Shown: positions 1 to 10,640, counted from the first letter of the stretch. The stretch is 64,000 bases of DNA from Corydoras sp. C115 (GCA_019802505.1 JAFMOC010000038.1:4902501-4966500), one strand, 5' to 3'. A program made the numbers and translations. Notes: generated from the sequence alone by a model not told the origin.

Positions 1-60
1 CCTAGTAGAGGATTAAGTGGAAGATAATGGATGGATGGATGGATGGATGGATGGATGGAT
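1..60 (+). mobile_element. V-SINE fragment, 3' tail only
   Basis: Begins at the window edge with the CCTAGTAGAGGATTAAG motif and ends in a run of TGGA repeats (28-60), the family's 3' terminal repeat. The 5' part lies outside the window or is lost. Confidence 0.8.
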
Positions 61-367
61 GTTTTTGGCAGGCACAATCACCTTTTAGCACTGGGGACCT
101 TTTTTTTCAAGGTCTCGGGTTCCAGGGTTCTAGGTTCTCAGATTCTGGATGCTCTAAATTTTGTGGAGTGTATTTTGTGTGTGTTTGTGTCGAGTGTGCA
201 CAACGATAGATTGTTGTCATGTTCTACACAGAAGAAGAGTCCAATAAAATTAGATTACAAATACAAAAAATACAGACTGAGGTACAACGTAAAGTGTCAT
301 GTGTAAGTAAGCTATAAATAATAAATAAAAAATATGTTGAACTGACAGGCATGGGGAACCCCTTGAG

Positions 368-655
368 TGTCAGGAATGACTTTGGCGCCATCTCCTGGTT
401 TCTGGGTTTGGACTTCCAGTTGATTAGATGATTAGGTTCAGCTGTGTCCCTGTCATGTGACTTCCCTTTGACTGTATTTAAGACCTTCCTTCCTTGTGTG
501 TAGAGTTGGACCTTGTTTGTGTTATACGGGGTGGTCCTTTTTGTCATCCTTCAGTTACTGGCTGTGTTCACCCGGTGTCCTCTGCATTAAAAAAGACTAT
601 CGAGCTACAGCAGCGTTTGGACCAAGTCCTTCTCAGCCATTGTGGTGGCAGACTG
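368..655 (+). mobile_element. Possible solo LTR relic
   Basis: Starts TGTCAGGAATG, has a TATA-like TATTTAAGACC at 474-484, and an ATTAAA at 585, followed by a short GC-mixed segment. This layout resembles the LTRs of fish gypsy-type retrotransposons that begin TGTCAGGA. I see no second LTR, no coding part and no confirmed target duplication, so this is tentative. Confidence 0.35.
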
Positions 656-739
656 TGAACTCTGTAAAGGAAGAAGTAAAAGATAATCAGGTGAGTTAAG
701 ATGTTTTTGGGAAGACTTTATTTGCATTCCATTGATTTG

Positions 740-853
740 CCATATGTGCCCACCGAGAGATTGGCGCCCTGACCTGGGTGTATCTGCCCAGCTCCCAAAA
801 CGTTCTCCCCTGGATGGGCATGGGGAACCCATCCCATAATGGATGGATGGATG
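740..853 (+). mobile_element. V-SINE fragment, 3' third
   Basis: Covers the GATTGGCGCCCTGACCTGGG segment to the TGGA tail; lacks head, core and the CCCTAGTAGAGG part, so it is both 5'-truncated and internally deleted. Confidence 0.8.
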
Positions 854-1168
854 ATTTCCCATATGTTAGAACTTCTGATAAATGCAAAATCCAAATTAGG
901 CTTGTGTGTGTTTTACGGTTAATACAATACATCTTTAGTATCGTTTCTCTGGACCTGCAAACGAGTTCTCTGGCCTTAGTGGTGGCTTTACACACAGTCT
1001 GCAAGCCGCAGAACACTGCTGCACTTGAATTATACATTTGGTGTGGAGCACAAAACTGTAACCTTAAGGAACCCCTTTATAGTAAGAGTCGGTCTTGAAA
1101 GTAAGAGTACAGCAGTACCCGACCACACAAATCCTCCTGAGAGGAACAGTGGATGCACTTATATTATT
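854..1168. other. Unassigned spacer
   Basis: Unique-looking AT-rich sequence. No gene, RNA or repeat recognised. Confidence 0.6.
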
Positions 1169-1425
1169 CATCCATCCATTATCTTCCGCCTAATCCTCTA
1201 CTAGGGTCGTGGGGGGGTTCCCCATGCCCATCCAGGGGAGAACGTTTCGGGTGCTGGGCAGATACACCCAGGACAGGGCGCCAATATATCACTGGGCACA
1301 CTCACTCACACAAACGCACTCTATATGGGGCAATTTGGAGAATTCAATTAACTTGAATCTATGTTTTTGGACTGTGGAAGGAAGGAAACCGTAGAACCCA
1401 GAGGAAACTCAAACCTGGATCCCCA
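1169..1425 (-). mobile_element. V-SINE copy, 5' end missing
   Basis: Reverse-complement copy from the TGGA tail through the core, stopping at CTGGATCCCCAGC before the tRNA-like A box. Confidence 0.85.
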
Positions 1426-1473
1426 GCAATTGTATTAATATTATAGGTTTATTGGTCGGGGGTTTGTAGCGAC

Positions 1474-1829
1474 GGGCGGCACGGTGGATTAGTGGTTAGC
1501 ATGTTCTCCTCTCAGCACTAGGGATTCCCGGTTTGAATCCCAATCTGGGTGGAGTTTCCATGGTCTCTCCGTGTCCGTGTGGGTTTCCTCCTGGTTCTCC
1601 GGTTTTCCCCCACAATCCAAAAACATGGATCAAGGTCAACTGAGTATTCAAATTGCCCCATATAGAGTGTGCCTGTTTGAGTGAGTGTGTGCCCAGCGAT
1701 AGATTGGCGTCCTGCCCTGGGTGTATCTGCCCAGCGCCCATAACATTCTCCCCTGGATGGGCATGGGGGAACCCCCCGTGACCTTTAACCTAGAGGATAA
1801 AGTGGAAGATAATGGATGGATGGATGGAT
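1474..1829 (+). mobile_element. V-SINE copy, full length
   Basis: Complete from GGGCGGCACGGTGG to the TGGA tail. The B box reads GGTTTGAATCC (one change from consensus). Confidence 0.9.
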
Positions 1830-1832
1830 TGT

Positions 1833-2117
1833 AGTAGCACGGTGGTGTAGTGGTTAGTATGTCCTCCTGTCAGCACTGGGGATCCTGGTTCGGATCCCTA
1901 TCAGGGTGTTTCCATGTTCTCCCCGTGTCCGCGTGGGTTTCCTCAAGGTATTGCCCAATATATAGTATGTTTGTGTGTGTCCAGTGATAGATTAGCGTCC
2001 TGTCCTGGGTGTATCTGCCCAGCACCCGAAACATTCTCCACTGGATGGGCATGGGGAACCCCCCCCTTCCCCCACGACCCTAGTAGAGGATAAAGCAGGA
2101 GAATAAATGAATGAATG
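1833..2117 (+). mobile_element. V-SINE copy, diverged, internally deleted
   Basis: Starts immediately after the previous copy's tail, with an atypical head (TGGTGTAGTGGTTAGTATG). About 60 bp around the CCACAGTCCAAAAACATG core end are missing; the tail is TGAA type. Confidence 0.8.
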
Positions 2118-2847
2118 GTCAGGTTTTGATTATAATGTACAACAAGCTCTTTGGTGTACCCAGTTAGAAATCCAGACCTGGTAGATGGTCACACAGGCTA
2201 CTGCCCATTTATTTGTGTAGTATATTTTTACCCTCATTCCCATCCTGAACAAGTCAATCAAATTTTAATATCGCTCTGTTTGTCTTTAATTAGGAATCTG
2301 TGCCCCATCGCGGTGTATTTACACAGATAACAATCTTGTTTAAGTTCAGAATGTTTTTTTGAAACCCAAAAGAACATGAATTTCCCATTCTGGCCTGCGC
2401 TTTTACTATTTCAATAAAGTCCGATGGAAAAATGAACACGAAGGAGTCGGTGTGTGTGTTATGAAGAAAAATTGTAGGACGCCGTTGACTTGATGGCTGT
2501 CCAGTCATCTGAAGCCAGGACCCAACAAATGCCCTCTTCGCACACCCCTATCTCACACACACACAGGCACACACACATAGGCACACAAGGACACTTAGAA
2601 ATTCCTGATTGAATAACAGCTGCAGTCGGGTGACAGCTTGGAACATTGCAATCTTGCAATTATGAGAAACATAACAACTTGGCTGACGGACAGGACGAGT
2701 GAAAGATGAGCAATCATCAAGACAGTGTTGCTTTCTTTACTTCAAAACTGAAAGCATCTAAAGAAAAGAAAATCAAAGCTGAAGGAGATCTCAGTAAATT
2801 TCTCTGTTGTCTCTCATAGACAACAATTAGACTTCAGAATAAACGTG
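2118..2847. other. Unassigned spacer
   Basis: No gene recognised. A CA-rich patch lies at 2554-2580; otherwise plain sequence. Confidence 0.6.
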
Positions 2848-3177
2848 TCGGGCACGTTCTCCTCTCAGCGCTAGGGATTCCCGGTTAGAATCCCAATCTG
2901 GGTGGAGTTTGCATGTTCTCCCCGTGTCCGCATGGGTTTCCTCCGGGTTCCTCCCACAGTCCCAAACCTTGAATCAAGGTCAATTAAATTCTCCAGATTG
3001 CCCCATATAGAGTGTGTGTGTGTGTGTGTGTGTGTGCCCAGCGATAGATTGGTGTCCTGTCCTGGGTGTATCTGCCCAGCGCCCAAAACGTTCTCCCCTG
3101 GATGGGCATGGGGAACACCCCCCCCCCCCCGCCGGCGACACTAATAGAGGATAAAGCGGAAGATAATGGATGGATGG
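2848..3177 (+). mobile_element. V-SINE copy, head truncated
   Basis: Begins at GCACGTTCTCCTCTCAGCGC, just after the A box, and runs to the TGGA tail. Contains a pure (TG)n stretch at 3013-3035 in the normally mixed TG segment. Confidence 0.9.
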
Positions 3178-3212
3178 AATAAACGTGTCTTCTTAAATCT
3201 TGACCCCAATGC

Positions 3213-3301
3213 CGTCCCACACGGACACGGGGACAACATGGAACCGGGAATCCCCAGCACTGAGAGGAGAACATGCTAACCACTAAGCCACCTTGCCGCC
3301 C
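3213..3301 (-). mobile_element. V-SINE fragment, 5' part
   Basis: Reverse-complement head and start of the core only. With the preceding plus-strand copy it makes a heads-out inverted arrangement around a 35-bp spacer. Confidence 0.8.
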
Positions 3302-3749
3302 TGGTTTCAAACCCAACTGACAACAACCCTGACATAAAGCTTAAGAAGAACATAAGCTGACACTTAAGACAAGACAAAGACAAGACCATTCTTTTGTCCC
3401 ACAATGGGGAAATTCACAATTTACCACTGTATTAAAAAGATTAGTAATACTAAATATTAATTTTCACTTCGGACAGCAGAGGATTGCAACTGGAAGCCTC
3501 GTTCTGCTTTTGGCTGGAATTGCAATGTTTCATCTTGCAGTTTAAAGGAGGACAGTGTACTGAGAAGCACACGTTCTCTAACAGAAAGGTCTAGGTTTTG
3601 TCACACAGAGCTGATAAAGCAGAACACAGTGACTGAGCATGCAGACCCATTATGCTTTTTTCTTATCTAATCAGGGTCAGGCTCTCCATTCCGACTAGTT
3701 TCAGTAAATAAGACCTGATTTAGCCTCCAGTACAATCCCTCACCATCAT
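3302..3749. other. Unassigned spacer
   Basis: Unique-looking sequence, no feature recognised. Confidence 0.6.
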
Positions 3750-3794
3750 ACATAGTCGAGAATTAAGCAGAAGATAATGAATGAATGAATGAAT
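3750..3794 (+). mobile_element. V-SINE fragment, tail only
   Basis: Last 45 bp of the element with a TGAA-type tail. Extreme 5' truncation. Confidence 0.6.
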
Positions 3795-4055
3795 ACTTAT
3801 TGCATTTATAAAACGATTACAAACACTAAAATAAAGAACATAAATTGATTCATAACTACATTTATTGAAAGCAGAATCGCTAATAAATTGAACTCCCGTG
3901 ACCTTAACCAGTCCGTTTTTTTAAATAAACACTGATTATGTTTCCGGTTTCACAAACATATTAGATAAATTATTAGTGGCCAAATTACAGAACGCAGTTT
4001 ATGAACAAGCAAAATAAATAATTATTATTTTTAATTATTAAAATGTGTTAAATGG

Positions 4056-4404
4056 GGCGGCACGGTGGCTTAGTGGTTAGCACGTTCGCCTCTCAGCATT
4101 AGGGATTCCCGGTTCGAATCCCCATCTGGGTGAAGTTTCCATGTTCTCCCCGTGTCCGCGTGGGTTTCCTCCGGGTTCTCTGGTTTCCTCCCACAGTCCA
4201 AAAACATGGATCAAGTCAATTGAGTTCTCCAAATTGCCCCATATAGAGTGTGTCTGTGTGTGTGAGTGTGTCTCCAACGATAGATTGGCGCCCTGTCCTG
4301 GGTGTATCTGCCCAGCGCCCGAAACGTTCTCCCCTGGATGGGCATGGGGAACCCCCCCCCCGCGACCCTAATAAAGGATAAAGTGGAAGATAATGAATGA
4401 ATGA
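4056..4404 (+). mobile_element. V-SINE reference copy, full length, with target-site duplication
   Basis: Best anatomical example. Head GGCGGCACGG at 4056; A-box-like TGGCTTAGTGGTTAGC 4066-4081; B box GGTTCGAATCC 4111-4121; the conserved V-SINE core from about 4130 to 4210 (family knowledge: core shared by DANA/Mermaid SINEs of fishes); TG-rich segment about 4249-4271; GGATGGGCATGGGG 4336-4349; TGAA tail to 4404. It is flanked by a perfect 16-bp direct repeat AAAATGTGTTAAATGG (4040-4055 and 4405-4420), the mark of retrotransposition. It has the CACGTTCGCC head and TGAA tail of what looks like the youngest subfamily. Transcribed, if at all, by RNA polymerase III; encodes nothing. Confidence 0.95.
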
Positions 4405-4458
4405 AAAATGTGTTAAATGGCTTTATTTTTATTATAATTAATTATAATTTAGTAGAAA

Positions 4459-4544
4459 ATGGGCAATTTATCCACAGAAAACAAACTTAATGAATTACCA
4501 TGAATTAGTTAATGAATTGGTCATTTTTTTTAATTGATTCAAGG
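4459..4544 (+). repeat. R3 repeat, left part (split by a V-SINE)
   Basis: Matches the uninterrupted copy that starts at 59035 (GGGCAA.TTATCCA.AGAAAAC and the TTAATTGATTCA end). Its continuation is at 5061-5215. Family unknown to me. Confidence 0.7.
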
Positions 4545-5060
4545 GTGGCGGCACAGTGGCTTAGTGGTTAGCATGTTCTCCTCTCAGTGCTGGGGATTAC
4601 AGATTCGAATCCCAATCTGGGTGGAGTTTCCATGTTCTCCCCGTGTCCACGTGGATTTACATTTACATTACATTTGGTCATTTAGCAGACGCTTTTATCG
4701 TAAGCGACTTACAAGGTGAGCACAGGGTTAATCACAACATCCCTGGAGCAATGAGGGTTAAGGGTCTTGCAAAAGGACCCACACTGGTAACTTCAGTGGA
4801 CCTGGGATTTGAACCCACGACCTTCAGATTGAAAGCCTCACAACTGAGCTACCACGCTCAGCTACCGGTTTCCTCAGGGTTCTCTGGTTTCCTCCCACAA
4901 TCAAAAACATAGATCAAGTCAATTGAATTCTCCAAATTGCTGATAGATTGGCGTTCTGTCCTGGGTGTTTCTGCCCAGTGCCAGAAACGTTCTCCCCTGG
5001 ATGGACATGGAACCCCTCCTTGACCCTAATAGTGGATAAAGCAGAAGATAATGGATGGAT
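4545..5060 (+). mobile_element. V-SINE copy inserted in R3, itself split by a SINE2
   Basis: V-SINE 5' part 4545-4655 and 3' part 4866-5060, interrupted by a minus-strand SINE2. GATTCA at 4536-4541 and 5061-5066 is the likely target duplication, since the intact R3 copy near 59090 has GATTCA only once at this point. The TG segment is deleted. Confidence 0.85.
4656..4865 (-). mobile_element. SINE2 copy, full length (tRNA head, UnaL2-type tail)
   Basis: Read on the minus strand: GGTAGCTCAGTTGTGAGG A-box-like head, B box GGTTCAAATCC, a GTCCTT.TGCAAGACCCTTAACCC body, and a tail with GCTTAC.ATAAAAGCGTCTGCTAAATG then TGTAAA repeats. The tail is the 3' stem-loop of the eel LINE UnaL2 type, which lets SINEs borrow that LINE's reverse transcriptase. 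Here the stem-loop is slightly mutated. Confidence 0.85.
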
Positions 5061-5215
5061 GATTCATGTGTTGTCATCGACGATGAACAATAGTGCAAAG
5101 TTTCAGCTTGATCGGATAACAGGTAGTGGGTGAAATAGCATTGGTTAACTTTTTACCAGACACACAGACAAACAAATGAAGCTAATATAGGGGTGGTATT
5201 AACTAGCTAGATTTG
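5061..5215 (+). repeat. R3 repeat, right part
   Basis: Continues the copy begun at 4459; over 130 bases it matches 59085-59215 closely, including GTGGGTGAAATAGCATT and AACTTTTTACCAGACACACAG. Confidence 0.75.
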
Positions 5216-5521
5216 ATGTTTTCCAGTAAATGTTTCTGCCAGATTGAGTACTACTTTATCTGTTCTCTTCGTGATGCAGAACAAATCTGAATTTGCTTAC
5301 CCAAGCACAAGTACAACACTCCTTCATCTATTTAGTTCTTGCAAAGCTGTGAAGTAATCCTCTCTGACTCAACGAGCCAGTCTGGGTTTAGGATTAAGTG
5401 CAAAATGTACCTACCATACAGCTATCACATACTCTACACCTGCAAATGCTAACATGATGATGTGGGAGTACAGACCAAACGTCATAAAGCCATCGTCGTT
5501 AATTTATCTGATATGGGTATT
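5216..5521. other. Unassigned spacer
   Basis: No feature recognised. Confidence 0.6.
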
Positions 5522-5868
5522 AATCCATCCATTATCTTCCGCTTTATCCTCTATTAGGGTCACGGGGGGGTTCCCCATGCCCATCATGGGAAGAAGGTTT
5601 CGAACGCTGGGCAGATACACCAAGGACAGGACACCAATCTATCACTGGGCACACACTCACTCACACAAACACACTTTATATGGGGCAATTTGGAGAATTC
5701 AATTGACCTTGATCCATGTTTTTGGACTGTGGGAGGAAACCGGAGAAGCCAGAGGAAACCCACACTGACACGGGGAGAACATGGAAACTCCACCCAGATT
5801 GGGATTCGAACTGGGAATCCCTAGCACTGAGAGGAGAACATGCTAACCACCAAGCCACCTTGCCGCCC
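5522..5868 (-). mobile_element. V-SINE copy, full length
   Basis: From TGGA tail to head GGGCGGCAAGGTGG. Imperfect direct repeats ATGGGTATTAAT (5513-5524) and ATGGGTAATAAT right after the head suggest the target duplication. Confidence 0.9.
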
Positions 5869-5949
5869 ATGGGTAATAATAATAAACAATGAAACATTTT
5901 ATTTTCAAAGGTGCTTTTCCTGCCACTTAAGGACACTGTACATACAGAA

Positions 5950-6082
5950 CATCCATCCATCCATCCATTATCTTCCACTTTATCCTCGACTAGGGTCGTG
6001 TGGGGGGGAAAGGTTCCCCATTCCCATCCAGGGGAGAACGTTTCGGGCTCTGGGCAGATACCCAGAGACAGGCGCCAATAAA
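5950..6082 (-). mobile_element. V-SINE fragment, 3' third
   Basis: TGGA tail to the AGGCGCCAAT segment; the 5' two thirds are absent. Confidence 0.8.
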
Positions 6083-6169
6083 ATAAAGCACAGCGACGGA
6101 CCAATCAAGTCGTGAAAGCAGTCTTAAATAGATGAGTCTTAAGTGATATCAGGTGGCAAATTATTCTGG

Positions 6170-6651
6170 TAGATGTATTGGGACACCTACACCTACCTTA
6201 AGTTCCACCTACCTTTAGTTTAGATCCCACAGGATCCTGTATGACCTCCAATATCAAGATGGTGTTCCTTCAACTTTTCTAAATAGGCTTTCTACACGAT
6301 TATAAAGAACCTGTGGGATTTAGAATCATTGCGTGGTCAGAGACCGATGGTGAATCAGGGAGTCTAGCTCACAGTCTTGGTTCTGTTTCATCCCGGAGGT
6401 GTTTGATGGGTTGAGGTCAGAGCTGTGTGCAGGCTAGTCAGGTTCATTCCACGTCACATTTATGGCCCTTGGCTTGTGCCCTAAGGCACGGTCACGCTGG
6501 AACAGATAACAAGCCTTCCCCTGACTGTTCTGAGCAAATTGTTGACAATGGAGAGGCAGGTACTTGATTGTATACAGCTGTTGCAATGGGACTGAATGAA
6601 ACATTCAGCGAGTGGGAGGTGTGTTCCAAAATGTTGTGTCCATGTAGTGTA
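6170..6651 (-). mobile_element. Tc1-like DNA transposon relic, internally deleted
   Basis: Ends are related inverted repeats: TAGATGTATTGGGACAC at the left, and at the right (reverse complement) TACACTACATGGACAC. Minus-strand sequence at 6398-6505 translates to a decayed stretch resembling Tc1/mariner transposase around its FQ.D.A..HK / PA.S.DLNP motifs, with a stop and frame drift. TA is at both ends, as expected for Tc1 target sites. At 482 bp it is far shorter than an autonomous element (about 1.6 kb) and cannot encode a transposase. Confidence 0.7.
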
Positions 6652-6791
6652 TGCCCGAGGCCAGAGCCACACCAAGCTACATGGTCATGACCAAATGATG
6701 ACGAGTTCTGCCTTGTTGAATAATCAGAACGTACTTGTGTGGCAGAGCTTACACGTTTTGCTTGCAAACTACAAACTACAATTTACTGCAT

Positions 6792-7107
6792 ATGTGGCAT
6801 GGTGGCTTAGTGGTTAGCATGTTCTCCTCTCAGCGCTAGGCATTCCCGGTTCGAATCCCAATCTGGGTGGAGTTTCCGTGTTCTCTCCGTGTCCGCGTGC
6901 GGGTTCTCCGGTTTCCTCCCACAGTCCAAAAACATGTATCAAGGTCAATTGAATGCTCCAAATTGCCCCATATAGAGTGTGTTTGTGTGAGTGTTCCCAG
7001 TGATCAATTCTCTGCCCTGCCCCAAAATGTTCTCCCCTGGATGGTCATGGGGAACTGACCCTAGTAGAGGATAAAGCGGAAGATAATGGTTGGATGGATG
7101 GATGGAT
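6792..7107 (+). mobile_element. V-SINE copy, near full length
   Basis: Head to TGGA tail with small deletions in the core (after GTCCGCGTG) and in the GCCCAGCGCCCGAAACG segment. Confidence 0.9.
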
Positions 7108-7125
7108 GAGTGGATGTATTTAACC

Positions 7126-7392
7126 TGGGTTCCCCACGTCTCGGCAGATACACCCAGGACAGGACACCAATCTATCACTGGACACACATACTCACTCACA
7201 CAAACACAGTCTATATGGGGCAATTTGGAGAATTCAATTGACCTTGATCCATGTTTTTGGACTGTGGGAGGAAACCGGAGAACCCGGATGAAACCCACAC
7301 GAACACGGGGAGAACATTGAAACTCCACCCAGATTGGGATTCGAACCAAGAATCCCCATCACTGAGAGGAGAACCTGCTAACCACTAAGCCA
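7126..7392 (-). mobile_element. V-SINE copy, 3' tail missing
   Basis: Reverse-complement copy beginning at the CTCGGCAGATACACCC segment and ending in AACCACTAAGCC; lacks both the tail and the last 15 bp of the head. Confidence 0.85.
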
Positions 7393-8449
7393 ACAGGGAT
7401 ATTTTCGATTATTAAAAATAATGAATCAAATGGAAGCAGAATCCAATTAAAACACTTTAGAACCTTAAAACTGCATTCAGCAAACCACTTGTATGAACGT
7501 ATTTCTTGGTTCTTCTTTTCTGCCGCCTGCTTATGTTAGTCAGAGAGAGGGGCAGGTCGAGGTATTCTGGTTTAAAGTTGAATGCAGGGGGCATTCTGCA
7601 TTATGCAGAAGGTCCTGGTTTGCGTTTGTAACAGCTTCACTCGATTCTGAATAATATATTAATATGGCGTTTACATTTCTGTACAAGGTGAAGGGACATT
7701 GGGTGATTTCTTCGAGGACAGCAGCGTCTTACTCGACAAATTCTCAAGGCGAAATGATGTCAAGTTGTATTATGGGATGTATGGGTGGCGTCAGAAGTGG
7801 TTGTGTCAGGGGCTCTCTGCATAAAGACCGTCCTAATGCTTGGATGTGTGTACTGACGAGGCACATTCATAAATCGGGATTTTCCATGCATGCCAAGACT
7901 CGCTGCCTACGAGTCTGAATCCCATCAGTCAGGGTCACTTCAAAGCGTTTTAATCAAAGGGGCCGAGTGTCGGTGTCATTTCTTTTTCTGATACCCCGTA
8001 ACACCTTGCCTCACCTTATTAATGCTGCCCGACCTGAGTTTAGGACAAGGAAGGAAGTCCCTTCTGATTTTCTTCCCCCCGAGGTGCAAATTAGCTTTGG
8101 TGTGTTTGGGATGCACGGCTTCAGCATTTTTAGATATAAATATAATCCCCAAAGTGTTGGATGGAATTGAGGTCTGCTCATTTAGCTGCCAGTTGAAGTG
8201 TGACGGAGCTCCTTCAGGATGGTGGTGCCAATCAAATGCAGATTCAGTGCTGTGCTTCCTGAAGTCATTACCCTAAAAGGAAGGAGGGTCTGTGTTTTAC
8301 AACCAGGGCGTAAAATAAATCAATTAAATTGCCAAACATTAACCTGTCGTTGTTTTTCGGTCGGTGGTCGCTGATCTTTTAAACCAATTTCTCTAAAACA
8401 TTTGCTTTTACAAAATGCTGTCAGATAAAATTCTAGTTTAAGTTGAAGT
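7393..8449. other. SINE-free spacer, about 1 kb
   Basis: No gene recognised; small open frames at 7664-7918 and 7967-8276 show no family motif. Mixed base composition and absence of SINEs make it a weak candidate for conserved non-coding DNA. Confidence 0.5.
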
Positions 8450-8580
8450 AATTTATTTATACAGCGACTTTTACAATAGTACATCGTCACAAAGCAGCTT
8501 TACAGAGTTATAAGCCTTTAAACCCCCAAAGAGCAAGCTGAAGAGACAGTGGCAAGACAAAACTCCCTGTTATGTTGTTG
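8450..8580 (+). repeat. Dispersed teleost repeat fragment
   Basis: Contains AATTTATTTATACAGCGACTT, CACAAAGCAGCTTTACAGA and GACAGTGGCAAGACAAAACTC, a combination I recall from an abundant otophysan repeat. A second short piece is at 32633-32702. Confidence 0.5.
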
Positions 8581-8659
8581 CCACTCTTACTTCGTTGACT
8601 GCCTGCAGCAATTGGAATTGGTCCATACATTTTTTTTATACCGGATTTATTCTGGCTTT

Positions 8660-9011
8660 GCGGCACAGTGGCTTAGTGTTTAGCATGTTCTCCTCTCAGT
8701 GCTAGGGATTCCGGTTCGAATCCCAATCTGGGTGGAGTTTCCATGTTCTCCCCATGTTCGCGTGGGTTTCCTCCAGGTTCTCTGGTTTCCTCCCACAGTC
8801 CAAAAACATGGCTCAAGGTCAACTGAGTTCTCCAAATTGCCCCACATAGTGTGTGTGTGTGTGAGTGAGTGTGTGCCCAGTGATAGATTGGCGTTCTGTC
8901 CTGGGTGTATCTGCCCAGTGCCCGAAACATCCCCCCCGAGATGGGCATGGGGAAACACCCCCCCCTATGTGATCCTAATAGAGGATTAAGTGGTAGATAA
9001 TGAATGAATGA
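8660..9011 (+). mobile_element. V-SINE copy, full length, first of a dimer
   Basis: Head GCGGCACAGTGGC to a TGAA tail. Its 5' boundary abuts TTATTCTGGCTTT (8647-8659), whose twin lies not at its own 3' end but after the next copy (9359-9371). Confidence 0.9.
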
Positions 9012-9033
9012 ATATACTTTTAAAACTTTTATA

Positions 9034-9353
9034 AGGGCAGCACGGTGGCTTAGTGGTTAGCACGTTCGCCTCTCAGCGCTAGGGATTCCCGGATCGAATC
9101 CCCATCTGGGTGGAGTTTCCATGTTCTCCCCGTGTCTGCGTGGGTTTCCTCCGGAGTCTCCGGTTTCCTCCCACAGTCCAAAAACATGGATCAAGTCAAT
9201 TGAATTCTCAAAATTGCCCCATATAGAGTGTGTCTGTGTGAGTGAGTGTGTGCCCAGCGATGGATTGGCATCCTGTCCTGAGTGTATCTGCCCAGCGCCT
9301 GAAACGTTCTCTCCTGGACCCTAGTAGAGGATAAAGCGGAAGACGATGGATGT
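9034..9353 (+). mobile_element. V-SINE copy, full length, second of a dimer
   Basis: CACGTTCGCC-type head and GATGGATTGGC segment, so a different subfamily from the copy 22 bp upstream. The GGATGGGCATGGGGAACCC segment is deleted. The direct repeat TTATTCTGGCTTT follows at 9359-9371. Confidence 0.9.
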
Positions 9354-9371
9354 ATAGATTATTCTGGCTTT

Positions 9372-10192
9372 ATATTTATTAGGTTTCTTACTTGCAGTTG
9401 TGTAAGAGATATATGGCTGACCGATCTCAGCTATAATCGATTGTATTTAAAGTTGGTAGATTCTTGGAGTGCGCATCTATCCTTGAGATTTTGTTATCCA
9501 GTTTGAAAAGATGGCCTGATCATGACAGGGTGCTGATGGTGCTATGGATTTTTCTCTCAATTAGGCTCTATACTTCACTCAGAGAGATGGTTAGATAAAA
9601 AGCCTTTAACTTGTTTTCCTATCCTTCATTTGAGGCGCCCTTTGAATTCCCGTGATTAAAATGTGATGGTAAAATAATTGCCGTTTAGCTGGAGGATATC
9701 GTCTCGAGCTCGGAAACAAACATCGAGTTGTAAACACTTGTGCACGCAAACAAAACTCCAGCCATTCATATTAACCTCGACTGAGCAAACCTTGAACATA
9801 CTGTTTTCTTTTAAGGTTACCATGACGACTATGCCAAGAGGGTCAAGGTTCAGCGCACTTCAAACAGAACGACTTTTGTCAGATCTTTTTTTTTTTTTTT
9901 TTTTTTTTTTTTTGGTTGCTCCTATTTTTCATTTATCATTTCAATCTCCTTTCAGGACGGCAAATAAAAGGAGGTTTTGAATTGCTTTCTTACAATCACA
10001 ATGTTCTTCCAGGCACCATAAAAGTAGGACATGCGTAGTGTGGAACCTACAGCTCTGGTCTCCACTGTTTTGGATGAATGACCCAAAATAAAATTCAGAG
10101 TGACAAAGTGAGGAGGGTTTTCAGAATTGAAAGACGTGGACTATATCTCTGGTTTGGGTATTAAATAAGCCACCTATGCTATGGTAACAGGG
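9372..10192. other. Unassigned spacer with poly(T)
   Basis: No gene recognised. A T run of 28 lies at 9886-9913. Confidence 0.6.
9886..9913. repeat. Poly(T) tract
   Basis: Uninterrupted T run; could be a reverse-strand poly(A) of a retroposed sequence, but no source sequence is recognisable next to it. Confidence 0.8.
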
Positions 10193-10540
10193 TTGCACGG
10201 TAGCTTATTGGTTAACATGTTCTCCTCTCAGCGCTAGAGATTCCCGGTTCTAATGCCAATCTGGATGGAGTTTCCATGTTCTCCCCGTGTCCGCGTGGGT
10301 TTCCTTCGGGTTCTCAGGTTTCCTCCCATAGTCCAAAAACGTGGATCAAGGTCAATTGAATTCTCCAAATTGCCCCATATAGAATGTGTTTGTATGAGTG
10401 AGCGTGTGCCCAGTGATAGATTGGCACCCTGTCCTAGGTGTATCTGCCCAGCACCCGAAACATTCTCCCCTGGATGGGCATTGGTAACCCCACCATGACC
10501 CTAATAGAGGATAAAGCGGAAGATAATGGAAGGATGGATG
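10193..10540 (+). mobile_element. V-SINE copy, full length
   Basis: Head is diverged (TAGCTTATTGGTTAAC); body and TGGA-type tail are intact. Confidence 0.9.
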
Positions 10541-10640
10541 TTATCAACTGTCGCTTTACATTCTGAAGCTGCCCAAAGGAAGCATTCTTAAACTCTACAG
10601 ACATTCTGTTTAATTTTCCATTTCCAAACCATCTGAAACA

